From the NCBI RefSeq assembly GCF_036898095.1, contig NC_090768.1, forward strand, positions 44,369,984 to 44,433,983: 64,000 nucleotides of DNA. Reading direction: 5' to 3'. The stretch comes from Palaemon carinicauda. Taxonomy: Eukaryota; Arthropoda; Malacostraca; Decapoda; Palaemonidae. This document shows, piece after piece, positions 13,901-28,400 of this stretch; position 1 is the first letter of the stretch, and the number at the start of each line of letters is the position of its first letter. The notes beneath the pieces are model-generated. The model worked only from the letters and a program-made list of their open reading frames with translations, was not told where the DNA came from and ran no database searches. The position numbers and the translations under genes were made by a program.

Positions 13901-16412
13901 ACCCCGTTCGTCCACTCCTGTCAAGTCAACCCATTCTGCTCCTACCAGTTTGAAAGACAAGGTGAGATAATATAGCTGTAAATTAGCAGTAGATATGTGT
14001 TTTATGCTATTCATATTGAGTCTAGCATTAAGTGAAAGAAATTCTTTTTAAAGGCTTACTTGTTTAAGGAGTAATTGAAATTAAAGCACAAGATCTTTTG
14101 GTTAGTTAATGTTAATAATATAATATATAAAGTTCACTTTTTAATACATAATGGTACCTAGACACAGGACAAGTGTGTAACCAGTTTCAGGTTATTTAAA
14201 ACTATGTGTGTTATATATCTAACAGGGCCAGCTGTTAACCATGGCATTAGAAGAGCTTGAGATGGCTTTACGACGCGAAGAACAGGAAAGAGCCCAGAGA
14301 ATCAGTGTGGAGGCAATGTTGGCGAAACGGTATGTTAGATACTCGCAGAAATTAAAAGGGAAATTCTTCAATTTGATTTTTTACTTCAAATGCATATTTG
14401 AATCTCAGAATGCATAATTTTTTATCATGTAGATCTGTTCATATTTCCAAAAAGAAAATTCTAAACCTCTTTTTGAGGATGCTCAACTTCTTGAAAGTGA
14501 TTACCCTCTCTTATACATAATTTCTTTTGTAAATTCAAAATTATATCCATACCATTAGTAAATCTTTTGTGTAAGTGGGTACTTGTAAACAAATGTATTG
14601 ATGTCTTTATACTGTCAGTATGGTAATTTCTTCTTCAAATGCTGAATGTAGTTACCAGAAAAAATTAATATTTTGCTTTCCAATCTCTTTTAGGAATGAT
14701 GGTGACAGTAGTTCAGAATCTGTTGGAGGAGAAACCACAACTACATATCCTCAAACTCCTTCGGAACCATCTTCATCTGCCAAGCTCTTGTTAAAAGGTT
14801 TAGGAGCTCCGAGCGGGGAGGTAAGATTTTGTTCAAAAACAAGTGTTCCCCTAATGAATTGTGTTAATACCACTGCCAATGAAGTTGGAAGGAGGTTATG
14901 TTTTACTCCCTGTTTGTGTGTTTGTTTGTATGTTTGTGAACAGCTTCCCGGCCAAAATTTTAATCATAGAATAATGAAACTTGTAGGGATTAACTGTTAT
15001 GTAAAAAGATGAAAATAATGAAATTTTGGAAGGTCAAAGTCACGGTCAGGCAAAAGGTCCAGTTCACGTAATCAGCCATAAGTTTGTGGATTATCACAGA
15101 GACTCCAAACTTGGTTCATATTTGAGTGTATGAAAATCCACGCCAATTAATACATGTCAAGGTTAAGGTCTAGCAAAAGGGCGAGAAATGAGCTGCCGTG
15201 GCAACTTGCATAGTGTGTATAAATTGTGAAAGTTTTGTGATGTAAATACAGTACTTAATTTACAGGGACGCGTTCGTGTTCTGGAAGAACAATGTCGAGG
15301 CCTGGAGGGAGAACTTGCTAGGGTGAGGGTTGAAGTTTTGAAAATGGTTGAAGAAAGAGAGCAGCTTTTGCAACAGAAGGAAGACCTTGAAAAGGTAAGG
15401 TCTTTGAAGTTCACATGGAAATTGATTATTATACGTACAGTAGGTAATGTAAATTGGTAATGGCAAGTTTTTAACTTATTTGGTAAGGCGGGAAGGGATT
15501 TTGATTTTACGTGTACTATATATTTGTGCAGTTCAAAATTTGTCATATCAATACTGGTAATCTTACTACTTGTACACACACACATACACACTACATAGTA
15601 AATAAATAGTACATCACAATCATAAATTGAATTACATTTGTTATGTACTTTAATGTTTAAATGTTTTTAATCTTAAAAAAAGGTATATTGTTTTATAGTA
15701 ACGTTCACTGGTATTTATTCTTTGGCTGATGGATGCATACTGTACTGCAATAGAAGATTTCATATTACCTTTTTTTGCTTTGTTTTTAAAGATGGGTTTG
15801 CAAACATGTTATAAAGTGTTTCATAGTTCTAAGCATAATTCATTTGTTACTATTACTTACATTATGTAACCAAAACAAAATTTTTATAGTAATGATCTTA
15901 ATGCAAAATTTTATTTATGATTTTAACAATCCACTTACATTTAAGAGGTATTTTGATTTTTCATGTTGTAAATCATATTGCAGAGGAAAGACAGTGAAGG
16001 ATCTGAGAACATAAAACAAAGATGCAGAAATTTAGTAGAAAAAATAAAGAAAAAACGTTTGGCACATTCACCTAAGACTGAAGACAGTTCTGCCAGTGAC
16101 TGCGTAAAACAGGAAGCTGATAATTCGGTTACATCGGAAGCCAAGAGCGACTCCAGCTGTGTCGAGGCCAAGGAAGATGCTGTTGGTAAAGACGATTCTG
16201 GCAAACCTGAAGACGATAATAAAGATGAGGTTGAACTCTTGGAGGAAGAGGTAAAATCAGTGTTATTGCAATACTTTCAGATTTTAATGTGTAACCTGTA
16301 AATGCATGGCTCTTCAAGATGGGAATCTGTGGCATGCCTTTTGTCAGATTAAAGTCTTAATTTTTTGCACAGTTTAGTTTTCAGCATATCCGTAGAAGAC
16401 AGTCTTTCCTAT

Positions 16413-16493
<81 letters not shown>

Positions 16494-19400
16494 ATATTTG
16501 ATAATAACTATCACATATAATGGTATTATAATTTTTTTATTTTTTGTCTTTTAGTGTGTCTTAAAGATAAGTTAATCGACAGTAATGTTTGTTTAGAAAT
16601 ATTGTACAGTAATCCGTTCTAGCCACCCCCGCAATAGTGAAAAGCTGCGAAGTAGATACATAAATTTACGGTATTTTTTTTTTATTCATTTTAAAGATTT
16701 TAGCATTCTTATTTTATTTACAAATTTAACCTTTGTAAACCTGTTATACATTCTTAAAACACTTTAAACAAAACCTTACTTTTACTGTAGAAACATCCTT
16801 ACGTACACACAAATAAAAAGATAAATATTTGAACACTTATTGACGTTTGTACTACTTGGCCAGGCTATGCGTTTGCCAAACTATATGTCCATTTACTGTG
16901 ATAAAAAAGTACAGCTGTATTAAAATAAACAGGATTTTAATAACACTGATGTTTCACTTAACTGTATCCAATAATAAGGCATTTAATATTCACATATTAG
17001 TATCATTGTGAAGTAAAAACAGTAAATACTATATACTGTACTTCTTATCCGTTGTTTATTATGATCGGGACTGTTTAAACTTTCCAAATCAGCTGATTAA
17101 GCAAACTACCGAAGGAATTTTATTTCTTTTGCTAAACTCTCCTTTTTATTTTACCATATTAAGGTATGTAATTTTTTATGAAAATGCTTTTCTCATATTT
17201 TTATTACCATCGATTTTAATGTCATATTGAAGTTTATGGGTGTTTCATTCTTGTTGCTGATACACAATAATTTTATAGTCTTAAGCTTTGCGGTGCTTAA
17301 TTATAAAGCCTAGGTGACTAAATTTTTTCAATTCTTTAGTTTTTGTGCCAATTGGTTTACCTTTTTATAAAACGAAAAAATTATAATAACGTTCACGTTC
17401 TACTTAACGTCATTTGAAACAACTACAGTAATTTTTTACTATCGTTCCAAAGTTGAAATGCAGGAAAAAAATAGCTATTGTTATCCGAATCGGTTTTTCA
17501 TAACAAAACCTCTGCTTTTCGTAACAAAACATCTGTTTTCCATTCACTTGTTTAAAGCCGAATACGATAATAACAATACTTCTGTTGCATTTATCATTCT
17601 CTTTTGCTTTTTTAACTTATTGAACTAGAAGTTAGGATAGAGAGGTGGAGGAAACGAGTTAGTTTATTATAATTTGGTATAAATAAAAAACTTATGTGAA
17701 TTGCAAGATATATGATAAAAACCATTTTATGGATGAAAATTTGGAGGTCGCACAATATGCGAGTATATACAGTATTACTATAATTTACTTTATTAATTTT
17801 TAGGCCCAAACATGACTTATTATCAAAAAAATCATCGAAATATGAAAAATTAAAAACTTTACCACCATCAGAAACCCGCAACATAAAGGGGCGTCCTCAA
17901 TGTAGATGTACATATATATTTATAAATCCACGATGTGCTGAGCGATAGGTGAACCGTGACAGACAAGGGATTACTGTACAGTATACCTCTCATATAATGC
18001 AAGGAAGAACAAAAATATAAATCTGAACATGGCATTACCAAACATTTTTCCAGGTTTCAACTCTGGAAAAGGAATTGGCTCTTGAACAAGATAACCTAGA
18101 AAAACAAAAGGCAACATTACTGGAGAAAAATGGGAAGCTGGAACAAGATATAGAGGTAAGTCATTTCATGATGAAGAATAGAATTGCATTAAATTTGACA
18201 CTATTCTTATTTGTAAACAGAATTTCAGTTCAATAGTTCAAGTTACAGGACAATACAAGTGAGTGCCTTGAGACAATTGAAAACAAAATCTTTTTAAATG
18301 TATGCAATCTATTCTACATTGGTTTTATATTTTTTAATATAGGAATAGAACAGAAGTTTATGTAGGTTATCAAATTGATTATTTTGAGTATTTATTTATC
18401 ATCAGAATCCATACTTTATTTTAAATATGTCCATCATTGATAAAAAGTGTGGAATTCATAATGCAATATTAAGCTTATCATATTTTTCCACTTTTTTAAA
18501 GATACTTCGCGTTGAACTAGACAAAAGCGAAGACTACTGGACCCTGAAGCTGCAAGAAGAACAAGATTACTATGAAGAGGAAAGAAGACTTTACGATGAT
18601 AAATTTTCAGCACTGGAGAAAAAAATCCGCGAATATGAAGAATTGGTCTTAACAGGTGGCGCCAATGGTAGAGACATATCTGAAGAATCCGATAGACTCT
18701 CTACTATTGATGAAAGTGTAGTTTGGGAAAAACAGGTAAGATTATTATCCCTCTGTTTTTCATGTTTGTTTTGAATATATAGAATGAATTATGTAAGCAT
18801 TACAAAGAAGAGTGATTTTATTATTCTATTTGTTACAACTCCTAATACAGACCCTTTTGCGCTTTACTATGGAGTACAGTACAGTACAAGTAAAGAGTTC
18901 AAGGTTTGTATAGTTAGGAAAAATACAAAATACTTTCAAATTTGTTATCTTTTATCAGGTTACAGACTTGGAAGAAGAAGTTTCAACGTTGAGGAGACAG
19001 ATAGATGATCTTCGAGAAGAAAGATTTAATATGGTGAGTGACCCATTTTATCATATTTTTTCCACATGATTAAGTACCCCTTCGTGTAGTACTGTACATA
19101 AAGTTTTACTTGGATTTTATTCCAAATGCTTCAAGTAATACCTCTTATGTTCAGTTAATCTGGGGAGAATTTTAGTTTTAAAGATTTTTTAGAGCTCTGT
19201 ATTAATTGAAAAACCTGTTTTAAAAGTTTCGTTTTTAAATCAATGTTAATTAGTTTGCAATATCTTAAAAATAAAAAAAAAATTTCTAATTTATTAATAT
19301 AAACTGTAGCCACCAGCTGCCTACAAAGGAATGGTAAAGCGGAGTGGTATAGGAGCACCAGATGGTGATAGGATATGTAACGGCTCCTTACTTATCCTAC

Positions 19401-22400
19401 CCCTTAGAGGATTAGACTAGGTAAAGTCTGTTTGGGGTGCAGATATCTATGGTTATCTTAGGATACGTCCCTGATTATACACGATATCTTCGGATAGTCG
19501 TCTCCTGGGGTTTGAACCCCGTGATACCTGACGGTAATTCTCTTGTAATTATCAATCGCAGAAATATTATACTGTAGAAAGTTGCCAGAAGGAACTTCAA
19601 TCAGGATGACATGGCTTGAGCCCAAAAATAGATTTTGCCTACCTCAAAATCCCTTTATTGTCATCATCATAAATTTATTTTGTCATATTTTCCCTTTATA
19701 TTAAATAGGGATTCCTCAGATTTTATTTATTTGGTAAGTGCTCCTGTAAATCAGACTTGGCAAATTATGTGTTTAGAGTAGAATTTTGAATAACATAATG
19801 TAGGCTTAGCATTTTACTCTATTGTCTTTGTGCTTCACAGATAAGGACTTCTGTAGATCTCTTGGTGTAAATCTCAAAAAGAGTGCAATGAAATTATAAT
19901 AAAGTACTTTTTTTCACGCCTTGAGTCTAATCTCATCTATTGTCAGGTTTTCTTATATTCTGGTCAGTTCCCCATTGGTGGGTACTTCATCTGTTATGGC
20001 TTTTTCTGTATTATCATCTCCAGTTTGTGTTCTCTAATATCATTATCTCCAGTTTGCATTAATTCTATTCATGCTGTAGAATTTCAAAATACCGTACTGA
20101 CTTTATTTCTCTTTTTTCCTTTCATGGTTTCTTTTTTCCCCTATTTTGCCACTTTCACTTTTCAGTTATTCCTTATCCCCTTAGCTACCTCAGGTCCTTT
20201 CTTGTTTCCCTCATATAGGATTCCTTTTCATGTACCAGTACACTGTATCCTCTTATCCTCCTAACCGACACGACAAATAATTGTAATACTGCAGCTTCTG
20301 CATTTATTGATTCTGTGCCAGTCATTATTTCATGTGGTTTTGATTCATGCTACAGTCATGATATTATTTTAAGTCTCATATATAAAAGCTGCGGATATTC
20401 ACGCTTCAGGAAGAGCATTTATTATTTTGTAAATAGTATAAAGGTTCTGAGCTTGGAGTTCTTCAGATGAAAATACTACTGTTTATTTCAGGAGTGTGGT
20501 TGGGAAGCCCGTGTTAGCGAAGACAGGCAGAAAGCAGCCCAAGAGTGTGAGAAACTTCAAGATCAAATATCTTCCCTCACTACCCAGCTTCATCAAGCCC
20601 AGCATCAAGTTAATTCAGGTTTGAAAGAAATTATTATAAGAAGCTTTTGTTATTTTAGAAGTAATTTAAGTTTTAGGTAATCACCAGACCTGCTTGCTCT
20701 TGATATTGCTTTCTTTAAACCAAGCCTTTGCTAATTTAGAATATGGGTTAATCTTATTATCATCCAGGTCAACAGATTACTTCACTAGCTAAGCTACAAC
20801 TCTAGTGGAAAAGTGGGATGTTAAAAGCCTTTTGGTACATGGCAAGCTTGTGGCAGTGTAATACTCCTTTTGGGATGGCGGTTTAAAAAAAAAAATTCTA
20901 TTCAAATGTTAAATTGGCGCTAGCAGTTTCTATTAAAAAGTAAGATTCAAGCAAGTAATTTTATATCATAAGAATCTCAAGTTATTATAGGATTTTTAAA
21001 AATTTTTTCAACTTTCATTTTTGCTGTTAGCATAAAAAACTCAGGTTGTTGAATAAATGTTTGCTTCAAAGTTGGTAGATATTTTTGCATTCTATGTTTG
21101 TATAGCTTAGCTTAACTAATATACACTTGAAACACAATAGTATTGAAATTACTTGCCACAAAAGATACAAAAATAATGATATACTACTATTGTAAAGTAT
21201 AAACAGTCGGTAATAGTTCAGACTGGAAGAAAAGAAATTGATAAGTGTTTATTGTAAGAGGAGTTGATTAAATAGTGCTTTCAACATTGTCTTGGTTATA
21301 TCAGTGTACAGAAAATGCATTCCAAAAGGATGTTAGCCATCAATTTCCCAATTTTTTGACAGTGGCCAAAGACTGCAAAATTGTTTTGCCGCTTATGATA
21401 TAATGTATATCGAATATAAGAGGCTAGAGTACAGTAATACCATAAGCTTTTCATTGTAGAGTTTAGTTACAGTTTTAACCATCTGCATTCTTTTTCAGTT
21501 TTGGAAGAGTTAGACAAGGTGAGAAGAGAATCGGAAAATCGTGTGAGGGAATTAGCGAGCCAAAACAGATTAAATATACAGGTAGGATTTTTAAGAATAT
21601 TAGTAAGTTAAATTGTAAGTCTTCCTGAAAATTTTAAGGTCTAAAGATCCAGTATGCATTGAACTTTGGCAATTCAAATTAAGTGCTTTGCTTTCATTTT
21701 CAGTTGATTGTAGATTAGCTAGTTTTATTAGTAGATAGCTTGTTTTTCAGTGTTTCTTTCTTTAATGTCACAAGATAATCAGTGGTAGATCAATAGCATT
21801 TCTAAAGTATTTCTAGTTTACATTTTTATTTGTGCTACATTCCCCTGCATGTGTTGATTTTACTCTTCCTTTAAGCTGTGAGTGTTTGTGTGTTATGTGA
21901 TGTTTACTAGTTACTTTTAGCTTATTTAATTAACATAACATTTTACTCTCTATCACTGATAGAACAATTATTGACCCAATTAAAATAAATTAGAATAAAT
22001 CATTCACTTGCTTCACAAGTCTTAGACACCATCACCTGAAAAAATCCTACATTATTCCCTTTTAACTTTGCTAAACTTTTATCCGATAATAACTTGCAAC
22101 CATGACATAAGTTTCACCGAAGGAAAATTTTTCCATACAGAATTGTCGACTACACTTACATTTAACCATTGTAATGTTATTTTAAAACAACTTTTGAATT
22201 GGCATGTCTTTTTTAATAATCTTACTCATGTTTATATTTAGATAAAATTCCTAACAAGTCAACTTTGCACAGTACAGTACTGTGCAAAAGTGTACTCACA
22301 AATTACTATCAGCTTATACCAGACAATTCCTAGATAAAGATATTTAACAATACCATAGATTATAGTTTAAAAGAACCTGTATACCATAAGATTGACTAAA

Positions 22401-25400
22401 TCCTAAACATACTCACGTATGATGAAAGTAATCACCATCCAGGCCTACTGAACCACAGTTGTCAAAAGCTCAATGTCAGTATAAAATTCCTTTTGATTTC
22501 CTTGTTGAATACTGTATTAGGCGTACTATGCATTCATAATTTTACACGTCGTTGTCATCTCCTCCTACGCCTATTGGGTTTTGGTTAGATTTCGCCAGTC
22601 GTCTCTATCTTGAGCTTTTAATTCAATACTTCTTCATTCATCATATCCTACTTCACGCTTCATAGTCGTCAGCCATGTAGGCCTGGGTCTTTTATTACAT
22701 AATTGCATAATTTACTTTTAGACCATTAAAACAAGTGTTGAGTTGCTGATAGTTTAGACTTATTTATTATACAGTGAATGAATGAATGATGGATCCAGAG
22801 TTTTATTATGCATTTTTCTTTAGTCCTCATGCAGTATCTTATACCATTGAATCAATTTTAGGGCCCTTTTTTATTAGCATCTTAATTTATTTCAAAGTGT
22901 AATAATTGGTTGATAGTTTATCCTAAGATTCTATGATGGTATTTGTTATCTTATAGAAAGTGAACATTTCATGTCATGTTAGGTAAAGCTCCCTTTTTGA
23001 GTTGGGATACCTTAACACGAGAAAGGGGTTTGTTTAATGCCATGATCAGCAAAGCTGAACTAGTCAGGGCCACCCATGCTAGGTTGGTTTGCTGTAAGCA
23101 ATTAGACAAAAAGCCCCCACCATCGCCAATCCGCAATGAAAAGTGTGGCAATGAAAACTGGGCAAACCCCATCTATGAATAAGGACAAGTCTGAGGCCTT
23201 TGTCCTGCAGTGGACTAGAAATGGCGATATTTATTTATTGTTTGTAGGTAAAGCTGGCCTGTGCCAGCATGGATCTCTTGCTCGTACCTGTAATCATGGA
23301 AAATATCTGCATTTCATACCTCAATCTTTGATTTTCTTCTCTGCGTGTGTAGAATTCCTGCCGCTTACCTGCTGGAATGAAATTAAAGGCCTTTATTACA
23401 TATACTTCCCTTTATTTACTTGATTCAAGTCTCACTTAAAATAGCAGCAACTAAATATTACACATCAATGTCCCCACAAATCCTACATTTTCCATTTCTT
23501 CCATTCTATGCTTAAATACCCTTGACTGTGATTGTGTTCCCTCAGTTGAGTGCTCCGCTTGTGAATGGTCATGACACAGAAATGAAAGGACAGACAAGTC
23601 CAGGATCCCCGGAAGAAAAGTTTTTTTTTAAGGTAGAGTATTTTCCCTTTTCTTAAGGTCTCTTAAGGATATACAGTTATCTTATCTGGAATTTTAATGT
23701 AACAAATAATATAAGGATCTTAATACTGTAAAAATTTTTATATTCGGAATATTAACCCATAGCAGAAATTAATTAATAGTATTGAATAGAATTGGTTTTA
23801 TGAAGGCAAAAATTAGTATCTATTTAGAAAATTATATGATCTGACTTTCCAAATCTTTTCTGAATAGGGATCGAGCACTGGTGAAGAGACGATAAATGGA
23901 TCCTTAAGATCTCAGTTACGGCAGTGCCAGAACCGACTCCGGTACTTGGAAGCTGCCCTTCGTCAGCACCATACACATGCACATCACATTTTATCAGGTA
24001 AATATAAAACTTGTAAAGTTTCTAGGTTCTCTTGACCTTATTTTGAAGTTGAAAGTATGATTTCCTTAAGTTTTTTTGTGTTTCAAATGATTCTCGCTTC
24101 CAATTCTATTGTAAATTATTAGTCTTGGGATTCTACTGTGAGAAATGGTTTTTTGTTTGGAGGAAAACAGAAAGCTAACAAATTCAGAGGTGGGTTTTTA
24201 ACACAGGTCACTCATCTGTTCGTATTGTTAGGTTAAAGCTGGCCTCTGTCAGCATGCTACTCTTGCTCCTGTTGCCAACAATTGAAAAGATTTGTATTTC
24301 ATAATGCAATCTTTTATTTTCTACTGTGTGTGTAGCATTTCTGTGGCTTACCTGCTCAAATGAAATTACAAGCTTATTACAAAATGCCTACTCAACATGC
24401 CTTCATTTATTGGGTTTGATTTTCATATAGATAAATAGCAGAAAGTAAAGTTAGTACATTGATATTCTCTCCAATAGCGCATTCTCCACTGTTTTATTTT
24501 ATCCAGTCTATGCCAAAATACCTTTAACTGCTATTGTGTTCTCCCAATTGATTGCTCTTGCTTGTAAATGGTCAAGACACAGAAATGAAAGGACAGACAA
24601 ATTTATATAGATCACACACCTAGTCCTTCCTTGCCCTATTTAAACCCTACTCCTCTTGATGTAAGATGCTGTATCTGTTCAAAATCACCATCAGTGATCC
24701 CATTAAGATTAAACAGCTAATAATACTGAATGTCACCAGCTTTCAGTTTTCTCTCCCAAAAATCCCGGTTCCTCTGTAGTTCCCTTTACTGATAATCTTA
24801 GAATGGGACCCATACAGTATTATTGGAACTACTGATTTTTTTTTGATAGAAATGAAAATTAGATTTGTTTAAAACACATACAAAACTAAAAGTCCTTATT
24901 TGTTCCGTAACCGAAATACAAACCACGCTATTTACAAAGGGTTATTACTTTTAGCGTAGCTGAAATGGCGAGCCATTAGAATTTAACGAGGGTGTATTAC
25001 CCCCGCGCTAGTTAGCGGGGGGGTAGGGGAGTGGTAGCTAGCTACCCCTCCTCCCCCTCACACACAGGTGAATACTCACTTTCACTTTTGGCTCGGACTG
25101 TGACAGACGTCTCTGTCTTGGTCCTCGCTTGGCAGCCATTGTCTGTTTTGTCTTTACTTAATCGCTTACTTTTCTTTTACTCAATATATATGTAAACATG
25201 TTTTCATGTTTGTATATATATTTGAGTATAGAAATAAGTAAGTTTCCTTTTCAGATGTGTGTGTGTAGTGTACGATATCTACGTGGAGGCCTCGGCAGTT
25301 AGGCCACCACGGCCTAATTTTATGGGTTGCGATCGAGTTTGACTTCGGTCTTTCTCTCTCTCTCTCTCTTGAGGTCGTTCACCCTTTTACTATGTTTTAC

Positions 25401-28400
25401 TACGCCCTTGTAGCTTCCTTCCCGTGTGGGTGGGGTTGCTACGCCGTACATTTTGTTTCAATTAGTTTATGAATCTAATTGTAGTTGTTAATTTTTCAGC
25501 TTGTAGAACGATTCCTTTCGGGGTTTTCGTTTTTTTCTTTAGTGTTCATTCATTTTTAAATTACATAATTACATAGTTACATAATTATAATTGTTATAAT
25601 TCTGTTTTGGTTACAGCTCTCCTTCCGCGAGTGTAAGTGGTTGTGAGGGCACGTGCCTGTTGTGTAATTCTTGTTCCTTTTCCTCGGGATTCCTCTTCGG
25701 AGCCTTCCCGGGGGAATGAATGTGTACTAATATTATTTGTTTTTATTTTTTTACAGTTACCGATCTAGTTCGTTTCTGTAATATAGCAACGGTGTGAGCT
25801 GTCTGGTTGAGTCCTGGGGATTCGGCTGTTGCTGCCTCCCCCCTTGTATTGTCGTCAGGGGCGTGTCTCCTTCTACTGGTAGTACTCCCGTGTCGACGGA
25901 CAGCTCTCCAGTTCATTTTAGAACAGTCAGGAGGCTTGCCTCCTTGGGCGGATAACTTTCCTTCCGAGGGAAGTTTTTTCCTGTCCAGGCTTGAGCTTTT
26001 CCTCTTTTGGGGGGTTCTTCTCTTGCCTTTTTTTCGTGCGACTATGCTCTTGGTGCTGAGCGGTCGCACCTGCAGTTTCGCTCAAGGGGCTGGGCAACTG
26101 CAGGAGCTCCTCTTCGGAGGATTGCCCCTTTTAGGTCACTAGCTGACCAGTCTCTTCCACGAAGTGTTTCTCTTTCGTTCGCGAGAGAGTACACTCATAG
26201 AGACTCCTCTTCGGAGGTTTCTTCTGTTGCTGTTGCTCTCCCTCGCCGTAAGGCCCTCCGTCCGCCTCGTCGTAAGGGCCTCTCATCTCCCTATAAGGGT
26301 GCTTGAGGCGCCTTTTTGAATCTCCGTTTGCAGCCTACAACTTCTTTTTCTCGATCTTCCGTCTTGGTGCAGATGGACAGCAGTCTAATCTCGTCTTCCG
26401 ACGGGCAACGGTCTTCCCGACGGACAACGGTCTTCCCGACGGACAACGGTCTTCCGACGGACATCAGTCTCCCGGCGGACAACGATCCCTTCGGGGCTAA
26501 GGGTTGCCCCCACGGGGGTTCTTCCCTTGCGTGTCAGGGTTTCCCTGCGCGCCCTTCTGTTCGTCAGCGCTCTCCTGTTCGTCAGCGCTTTCAAGATGAT
26601 CTTCCCGGCGGTTCCTGTTACGTGCCCTGTGCGCCCACGTTCGCCCTCGCGATCTAGAACTTCGGTTCAGGTCGGGGTCAAGGACTCTTCTTCTTTGCAC
26701 AGGCTTCCACGCGTAGCCTTCTGCTCGTCAGCGATCATCAGCTCGAGCGATCGTCAGCTCGCCAGCGATCATCAGCTCGCCAGCGATCTCCGGATCGCCC
26801 ACGTGTGTTACAGCTGGCACGCCAACGTTCTCCAACACTTCTGAAGGAACATGGTTCGCCAGCTACTAGCTCAACTGCGGGTGCTGATCGCCATCGCGCG
26901 ACCCTCAACTGCAGATGCTGATCGCCATCGCGCGACCCTCAACTGCGGATGCTGATCGCCATCGCGCGACCCTCAACTGCGGATGCTGATCGCCATCGCG
27001 CGACCCTCAACTGCGGATGCTGATCGCCATCGCGCGACCCTCAACTGCGGATGCTGATCGCCATCGCGCGACCCTCAACTGCGGATGCTGATCGCCATCG
27101 CGCGACCCTCAACTGCGGATGCTGATCGTTATCGCACAACCCTGAACGATCGCCCTCTTGCGGATGCTGATCACCATCGCACCCTTTCACGCGATTATTC
27201 ACCTGCGCATGCTGCTCGCCATCGCACAACCCTGAACGATTGCCCGCTTACGCATGCTGCTCCTCATCGCACAACCCTGAACGATCGCCCTCTTGCGGAT
27301 GCTGATCACCATCGCACCCTTTCACGCGATCATTCACCTGCGCATGCTGCTCGCCATCGCACAACCCTGAACGATTGCCCGCTTACGCATGCTGCTCCTC
27401 ATCGCACCACCCTGAACGATCGCCCTCTTGCGGATGCTGATCACCATCGCACCCTTTCACGCGATCATTCACCTGCGCATGCTGCTCGCCATCGCACAAC
27501 CCTGCACGATTGCCCGCTTACGCATGCTGCTCCTCATCGCACAACCCTGAACGCTCGCCCTCTTGCGGATGCTGATCACCATCGCACCCTATCACGCGAT
27601 CATTCACCTACACATGCTGCTCGCCATCGCTTACCGCCAGCGATCTTCTTCACCTACGCGGCAGCACGATCCCTCGCCGTCACGCCCATTCGCCTGCGCG
27701 CCCGCGCGATCGCTCGCCTGCGCGCCCGCGCGATCGCTCGCCTGCGCGCCCTCGCGACCGCTCGCCCGCGCGACCACTCGCCTGTGCGCCCGCGCGACCA
27801 TTCGCCTGTGCGCCCGCGCGACCATTCGCCTTTGCGCGACTGTTCGCCCTCGCGCGACCATAGTTCGCGGCGAATTCCACAGCCGGTGGTAGCAGCAGGG
27901 ACGCGTGCTCCTAGGCGGCACTCGGGATAACCTCCATCCAAGCACAGGTTGGTAGTGCAGGACGAAGACAGGTCAGTACAGCATTCTTCCCACCTTTTCA
28001 GGCAGGAACCGTCGTGTCCTCTCCAAAGGATCGCCCGATCCCTTTCACCTTAGCGAGGATTTCGGACTCTGTGTCCTTGGAGCAGCAGACATGGTTTGAT
28101 CCGCTGGCACGGGCGTTAATGAGGTTTATGAAACCAGCACTCACCGGCCAGGGTAACAAACCAGCGGCTGTCTCTCCTACGCTGAAGAGAAAGAGAGGAG
28201 TGGACTTCGTGGTGACTTCCCCCAGGGCGAAGTTGGTTCCCAAGAGGTCGGTCTCGAGGGTCCCCTCTCCTGCACGAGTACTCTCTCCTTCTCCCGCCCT
28301 GGAAGGATTTTTGGCGGGGGGGCTTTCCGTTGAAGATTTCTCCATCGGACAAGGGGTGACTGCTTACCTCTTCCTCTGGGAGCTTACCAGGTTCTTTCCC

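Noticed and set aside
27085..27930. 281-residue open frame as a host gene
   Set aside because: It is made of tandem repeats inside a DIRS element between the terminal repeat and the RT. It is open because of GC-rich periodic sequence, not host coding constraint.
27631..27945. Overlapping antisense Arg/Ala/Gly-rich ORFs
   Set aside because: They are mirror frames of the short GC-rich tandem repeats, with no domain or splice support.
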